Shown one piece after another: positions 59,255 to 64,000 of a stretch of 64,000 nt of DNA. The translations under genes and the position numbers were made by a program. The notes below the pieces were generated by a model. That model searched no databases. It worked only from the letters and a program-made list of their open reading frames with translations, and was not told where the DNA came from. Numbering within the stretch: the first letter of the stretch is position 1; every line of letters begins with the position of its first letter. The DNA comes from Flavobacterium taihuense (GTDB lineage Bacteria; Bacteroidota; Bacteroidia; Flavobacteriales; Flavobacteriaceae). The stretch covers positions 62,001 to 126,000 of the forward strand of contig NZ_JAHWYN010000006.1 of the NCBI RefSeq assembly GCF_019351435.1. The letters run 5' to 3'.

Positions 59255-62200
59255 TTACATTGCTTTTAAACCTACAGAAGACCTTTCCTCAACATTATTG
59301 ATTTTTATAGCATCTTCCTGCTCTTTCGGTTCTGTAGTAATAGATAGCTGTATCTTCCTGTCAATCGACGCCAGTTCAGTTTTTAGTTCACTCAACTTAT
59401 TTTCCTTCGTCCATATACCATTGACGACTTCCTGAAGTACAGGCAGATCTTTTTGCAGTTCGGTAACTTTCTTTTGTTCTTGTTCGATATATCCTGGTAT
59501 TTTTTCCAAAGCACTCAGGAAATTCATTGATGCAAGCATTGCATCATTAGCAATTAAACCATTATTATAGGTGTATTTTATGTTGCCTTCACCCTGTACA
59601 AAAAAACGATTGATTTTCATATCAGCACCCTCTTTTTCGGATATTTCGGTTTTAACCAATAACGTAAATCCATACAGTCTGCCTATTTCTTCATATTGAC
59701 CTCCAGTACGAGCTGTATCGGCAATCTGATTTAACTTGGCTCCAATCTGTTTAACATCTCCATGAAGTGATAATCCATCAAGTTGTACAGGGTTCAGTAC
59801 CGTACCGTCCTGCCGTTTTTGTATGCGTTGTTGCAGGTTTTCCCAATCAAGGCTCATTCGTTCCAATCGTGATCTGGCAGATTCCAGCGCAATGGTAGTG
59901 TCTTCCAACTTGTATTTGGAGCTGAACTTGGAACGATTGAATGCGTGTTTTTCGCTTTCCAATCCGGCGACCTGCTTTTCTAATTTTGCTTTTTCCAAAA
60001 GATCGTTATTACCCGATAATATGGCTACATATTCAGAGAAATTCATTCCCGATTTTTCATCCATACTCCCTTCATCAATGGTCCGCTTTCCGAGATTATT
60101 AGTTTTAAGCTGGTCAATAAAAAGCTGTTTATTGTACAGCAGATTAAACTTGTAGCTATCCAGCGATTTTTCAACTGCATAGATAATCACATCCACCTTG
60201 TTATCGGCGAAGAACTTGGCTATTTCATTGCCTTTTCGGACAGCCCTTCCGTCACGTTGGGCAAGATCACTTGGTCTCCATGGGGTATCCAAGTGATGAA
60301 CGGCAACAGCTCTTTTCTGTGCATTTACGCCTGTCCCCAGCATACCTGTAGAACCGAACAGCACACGGATTTTTCCTTCATTCATACCGCTGATAAGCTC
60401 CTTACGCTGCTTATCATTTTTAGCTTCCTGTATAAAACGGACTTCGTTGGGCGGTATGCCGTGGTACTCTACAAGCTTTTGCTTGATCTCCCCATATACG
60501 TTCCATTCTCCTAGCTTATAAGTGCCTAAATCCGAAAAGACAAACTGTGTTCCTTTCTGTGCATGAAACTTTTGGTAATACTTGGCAATATTAGCAGCAC
60601 AATGGGAAGCTTTGCTATCAGGATGGTCATGATATTTGCTGCTTACCATCCGCATATCGAGCGACATCTTGCGAGCATAATCCGTAGCAATTAGCATCTT
60701 TGCTTTTTCTTCACGGTCTGTCAGCGGTGGTCTCCCCAATAAGGTCGCATTTCCTGATTTAGCAAACTCCATCAATTTCTGGATGAACACTTCCTGATCC
60801 GGCGTAGGCGGTATATTATATAGTACCTCATTCTTTTCCGGACGGTCAATACCAATATCCTTAGCGGTTCTGTAATCCGTAATTTCCGAATAAAACTGGG
60901 CTAGTTCGGGCACTTTGATAAAGTACCGGAAGCGTTCTTTTGACACTATATTATTTGCTACCGAAAACTCATAATCAGTCGTTTTCCTTGCATAGATAGC
61001 CGCCCACGCATCAAAGCAGTTAATGCCCTGTTTTTCCAATGCTCTTGGACGCAGATATTTAAACAACAGATATAACTCGGTTAAGGAATTACTGATAGTT
61101 GTTCCTGAAAGAAAGGTAGTTCCCATATCACCTTGTATGCGATCCTGAATGGTGCGGATGGCAAAAAGCAGGTTCATGGCTTTTTGGCTTCCCATCATAT
61201 TGCCCAAACCTGCAACTCGGTCATGACGGGTATTGAACATCAGATTTTTGAACTGGTGGCTTTCATCAACAAGTAAATGGTCGATACCCATCATCTTAAA
61301 GTCCACTACATCATCTTTACGGTTGGCAATGTCATGTTCCAAAGTTTTTAGCTTAACTTCAAGGTTCTGTTTCCTAATGATTACACCTTTGAGCATTCCC
61401 CTTGAAATCTCTTTACCCTGTGCTTCCAAAGTGACAAGATTATCTTCCACGCTGTTAAGTTCGGCTTGTAGGATTTCCTTTTGCATTTCTGGCGACTGGG
61501 GTATCATGCCAAACTGGTCATGGGTCAATATCACGCAGTCCCAATCGTTGTTTTTAATATCTCCGAAAATCCGTTGCCTTTTCTGTGGGGTAAAATCTTC
61601 TTTGCCAGGATACATAATTTTAGCGTGTGGGTAGGCTTTACGGTACGTTTCTGCAATCTCATGAACATTGGCTTTCAATCCTATTATCATTGGTTTGTGT
61701 ACCATTCCCAAACGCTTCATCTCCTGTGATGCGGTACACATCACCAATGTCTTCCCCGCTCCTACTTCGTGATCGCAAATAGCACCATTGTTCAGCTTGA
61801 TCATCCATACTGTATCCTTTTGGCTCGAATACAGATCGTTAATACCTAAGCCTTTTCTTTCCAGTCCGGGAAATTCCTGATGGCTTCCGTCGTACTGCGG
61901 ACGTACAAAACAGTTAAAGGTATCGTTATATTGATTGGTTAGTCTTTTTTTGAACTCATCATTTTGGGTGTGAAGCCATTCGGTAAAAGCTGTACGTATT
62001 TCATCAATCTTTGTATTCGCAATCTGTATGGCTTCCATATCCCGTACCTTGATCTCCTTATCATCAATCATGACCTTTTTGGTAATATCGGGAGTGGTAT
62101 TGACTAATGCATTTTTCAGCAGAGCAATCCCGTCAAACGTTCGGCTTTCAGACTTGACGGCATATTTATCCCATATATGCACATTTTTTTTATCGCATTT

Positions 62201-64000
62201 TATAGAAAAATCATCGGAAGTTTCAGAATACTGGATACGCACGTCCGTATCAAAAATATGAGAAGCAAAACAGGCATAGATCCCTGTCGGTATCCAGCGC
62301 TCTCCAAGATTGAAATCTAACTCTTCAAATTCGATACGTCTGGGTCGGGCTTCTTCCAAAGCCCTAAGACTTTGTTTTGCTTCTGCATCACTGGAATTTA
62401 TTTCGAGGTAGGTTTTTACAGCAGCGGCTTTCTCCACTACATTCCCGGCTATCCATCTTTCAGCTATTTCATATTGATTTTCCATAGGATTGTAAAAGAT
62501 GCTACCACGTAATGCATCCTTCAAATCGTTGAATGCTATACTGCTGATTTGGGACATAAAGTCCAAATCAACATTGCCGTATTTATTCAGCGATGCAGCC
62601 AACGCCTCATCGGGTTTATCGGTAGTTAATGTTGTAATAGAGAAACTTACCGGACGGTGGAATATATCGGCCTTGCGTACCACACCACCCACCACACGCT
62701 CCAGATAAGGGATTTCCTTACCTGAACTGTCTGTTTTGACAAGCTTAATATTTTCCGCATTATTCAGATTGCCGTACTTTTTCACAAAGGCATCGTACAG
62801 TTTGTTAAGGTTTTCCCTTTCCTCTTTATGTTCGGTTTGCAGTTGGGCTTCTTTCTGGTATAGATCGAGGTAAGTATCCCGTACAGAAATATAGGCCTCG
62901 GCTCTTGCTTTCTGCAATGGAGGCAACTGCAAAGGATGAAACATTGCGTGCTGCTTATCATTATCAAAATCTTTAAGATAGCCAACCCAACCATTATCTA
63001 CCGTAAGGCAATCGCTTCGGTGAAAAAATTGTATTTCTTTGGTATAAATTGCAGATCTAGCAATGGTGTTACCTGCGGTAATCTTTTCGTCCAAGCTATT
63101 TATGTTCAGTGCTGAAAACAAATCTCCGATAACTTCCTGTGCATTCCTTTCATTAGGTGTATTGTTATTTACAAGAGAAGTCGAAACTGAAGGTAAGTAG
63201 GATTGCCGCACCAAACCACTGAATAGGTTTGCTTGATGCCCATTCACTCCCTTTCTTATTTTGGTTGGTTGTTTTTTTATTCTAACTGCTTTATCAGGAA
63301 CAACAACGGCCACTCGTTCATCTAAATTTTCAAACAGGTCAAAAATGCTTAGTTGTCTTTCTTCTTTTACAATTGCCTTATTTGTTGTTGGAGTAGATAA
63401 TGTCTGTGCTTCCTGTGTAATAGTTACAGATTGAGCAACGTGAGGTACAACCGTTGGTGTTATCGGAATTTTTATGACAGGTGCATCGTTTCGCTCACCT
63501 TTATACAAGCCAATATCCAGATGCTCCCTAAAATCATCCGATAGCATTCGCTTCATATCTTTGGCAATTCCTTCCACACCATCCTTGTGGGTACAGATAA
63601 ATGCAGGTTGTCCATAAGGATCAGTAGCTAACATCTGTGTAGTGTATATAATCCTTCCGTTATCCTGAAACAAGGCATTGCTTGATGTATTGTATTCCGT
63701 TATTTGGCTCTGACAAAACAGTTCTTCCGATTCGGTCAAACTTTGCTTTGCAGTATTCTTTTGCAGAATTATCAAATCACTTCCTACTTCTGTACCAGCA
63801 TAATCGGCAAATAAATTATTCGGAAGCCGAATGGCAGACACTAGGTTGTTGTCCTTCATCAATGCCCTGCGTATGGATTCATTCTTTGGGCTGTTCAGCA
63901 CACCTTGTGAAGTAATAAAAGCCAATATACCCCCTTCACGGAGCATATCGGTTCCCTTCATGAAAAAGTAGTTGTGTATGCTTCGCGCAGCCTGCACTTT
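59255..64000 (-). CDS. ICE N6-DNA methylase/SNF2-type helicase, 3' part (runs off the window)
   Basis: An open frame of at least 1581 codons that continues past 64000. The visible N-terminus is the end of an N6-adenine methylase domain ([40 protein letters not shown]). The helicase core follows: Walker [11 protein letters not shown] at ~742 of the visible part, DESHQFKN at ~908, [13 protein letters not shown], and motif [13 protein letters not shown] at ~1255. The end is coiled coil. Such giant methylase-helicases are typical of Bacteroidota ICEs and may protect or process the element's DNA. The catalytic NPPY motif would be outside the window. Confidence 0.88.
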   Translation of the reverse strand, partial: KVQAARSIHNYFFMKGTDMLREGGILAFITSQGVLNSPKNESIRRALMKDNNLVSAIRLPNNLFADYAGTEVGSDLIILQKNTAKQSLTESEELFCQSQITEYNTSSNALFQDNGRIIYTTQMLATDPYGQPAFICTHKDGVEGIAKDMKRMLSDDFREHLDIGLYKGERNDAPVIKIPITPTVVPHVAQSVTITQEAQTLSTPTTNKAIVKEERQLSIFDLFENLDERVAVVVPDKAVRIKKQPTKIRKGVNGHQANLFSGLVRQSYLPSVSTSLVNNNTPNERNAQEVIGDLFSALNINSLDEKITAGNTIARSAIYTKEIQFFHRSDCLTVDNGWVGYLKDFDNDKQHAMFHPLQLPPLQKARAEAYISVRDTYLDLYQKEAQLQTEHKEERENLNKLYDAFVKKYGNLNNAENIKLVKTDSSGKEIPYLERVVGGVVRKADIFHRPVSFSITTLTTDKPDEALAASLNKYGNVDLDFMSQISSIAFNDLKDALRGSIFYNPMENQYEIAERWIAGNVVEKAAAVKTYLEINSSDAEAKQSLRALEEARPRRIEFEELDFNLGERWIPTGIYACFASHIFDTDVRIQYSETSDDFSIKCDKKNVHIWDKYAVKSESRTFDGIALLKNALVNTTPDITKKVMIDDKEIKVRDMEAIQIANTKIDEIRTAFTEWLHTQNDEFKKRLTNQYNDTFNCFVRPQYDGSHQEFPGLERKGLGINDLYSSQKDTVWMIKLNNGAICDHEVGAGKTLVMCTASQEMKRLGMVHKPMIIGLKANVHEIAETYRKAYPHAKIMYPGKEDFTPQKRQRIFGDIKNNDWDCVILTHDQFGMIPQSPEMQKEILQAELNSVEDNLVTLEAQGKEISRGMLKGVIIRKQNLEVKLKTLEHDIANRKDDVVDFKMMGIDHLLVDESHQFKNLMFNTRHDRVAGLGNMMGSQKAMNLLFAIRTIQDRIQGDMGTTFLSGTTISNSLTELYLLFKYLRPRALEKQGINCFDAWAAIYARKTTDYEFSVANNIVSKERFRYFIKVPELAQFYSEITDYRTAKDIGIDRPEKNEVLYNIPPTPDQEVFIQKLMEFAKSGNATLLGRPPLTDREEKAKMLIATDYARKMSLDMRMVSSKYHDHPDSKASHCAANIAKYYQKFHAQKGTQFVFSDLGTYKLGEWNVYGEIKQKLVEYHGIPPNEVRFIQEAKNDKQRKELISGMNEGKIRVLFGSTGMLGTGVNAQKRAVAVHHLDTPWRPSDLAQRDGRAVRKGNEIAKFFADNKVDVIIYAVEKSLDSYKFNLLYNKQLFIDQLKTNNLGKRTIDEGSMDEKSGMNFSEYVAILSGNNDLLEKAKLEKQVAGLESEKHAFNRSKFSSKYKLEDTTIALESARSRLERMSLDWENLQQRIQKRQDGTVLNPVQLDGLSLHGDVKQIGAKLNQIADTARTGGQYEEIGRLYGFTLLVKTEISEKEGADMKINRFFVQGEGNIKYTYNNGLIANDAMLASMNFLSALEKIPGYIEQEQKKVTELQKDLPVLQEVVNGIWTKENKLSELKTELASIDRKIQLSITTEPKEQEDAIKINNVEERSSVGLKAM

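Noticed and set aside
1-64000. tRNA, rRNA or insertion sequence
   Set aside because: No cloverleaf, rRNA segment, transposase or terminal inverted repeats of an IS could be seen; duplicated blocks in the copper region show no flanking transposase.

Overview
The window is a large part of an integrative and conjugative element (ICE) in a member of the Bacteroidota. A flavobacterial or sphingobacterial host is likely, since the genes are AT-rich, use the TAnnTTTG-type -7 promoter element and lack strong Shine-Dalgarno sites. The evidence is a tyrosine recombinase, a Bacteroidota-type tra operon (TraA to TraQ order), a MobA/MobB/MobC mobilisation block, ssb, a DUF932 gene, a PRTRC cassette and a giant N6-methylase/helicase. 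Neither end of the element is visible. No tRNA, rRNA, CRISPR array or intact transposase was found.

Layout. 1-1786: a two-HTH DNA-binding protein and the integrase. 2244-8266: a defence-like island, with a pair resembling the two-gene GAPS4 anti-phage system facing a 1287-residue sacsin-type ATPase with a C-terminal NO VEIN/DUF3883 nuclease-like domain. 8267-8846: non-coding, dominated by a ~180 bp imperfect palindrome. 8847-14327: ssb, DUF932, and the PRTRC genes E, C, F, B and ThiF, which read like a ubiquitin-like (C), E2-like (B) and E1-like (ThiF) set. 14724-18511: AT-rich cargo of a Crp-type regulator, a rhodanese/metallo-hydrolase, two DsrE-like proteins and an MFS transporter, probably sulfur-linked. 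18742-31124: the type IV secretion operon on the minus strand. 31125-31840: a non-coding region with palindromes, phased TTGGC repeats and stacked hairpins, the best oriT candidate. 31841-36378: mobA, mobB, a membrane protein on the other strand, and the coupling ATPase mobC.

36422-59066 is 22.6 kb of copper/silver-type metal resistance cargo, all on the minus strand. It holds two multicopper oxidases (one with an outer-membrane barrel tail), a Cu P-type ATPase, a CusCBA-like efflux system whose RND pump is split in two genes, two adaptors, five DUF3347 proteins, two haem-binding (CxxCH) proteins of which one is frameshifted, a four-fold heavy-metal-binding repeat protein, and two Cys-rich secreted proteins. 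Signs of recent duplication and decay include duplicated Cys-rich units with the same promoter box and 3' hairpin, an internally deleted copy of a nuclease-like gene, and two small genes with ATT where ATG is expected. 59255-64000 is the 3' part of the ICE methylase/helicase, cut by the window edge.

Together the element carries its own integration, transfer and single-strand DNA functions, and has picked up anti-phage and metal-detoxification cargo at distinct spots in the backbone.
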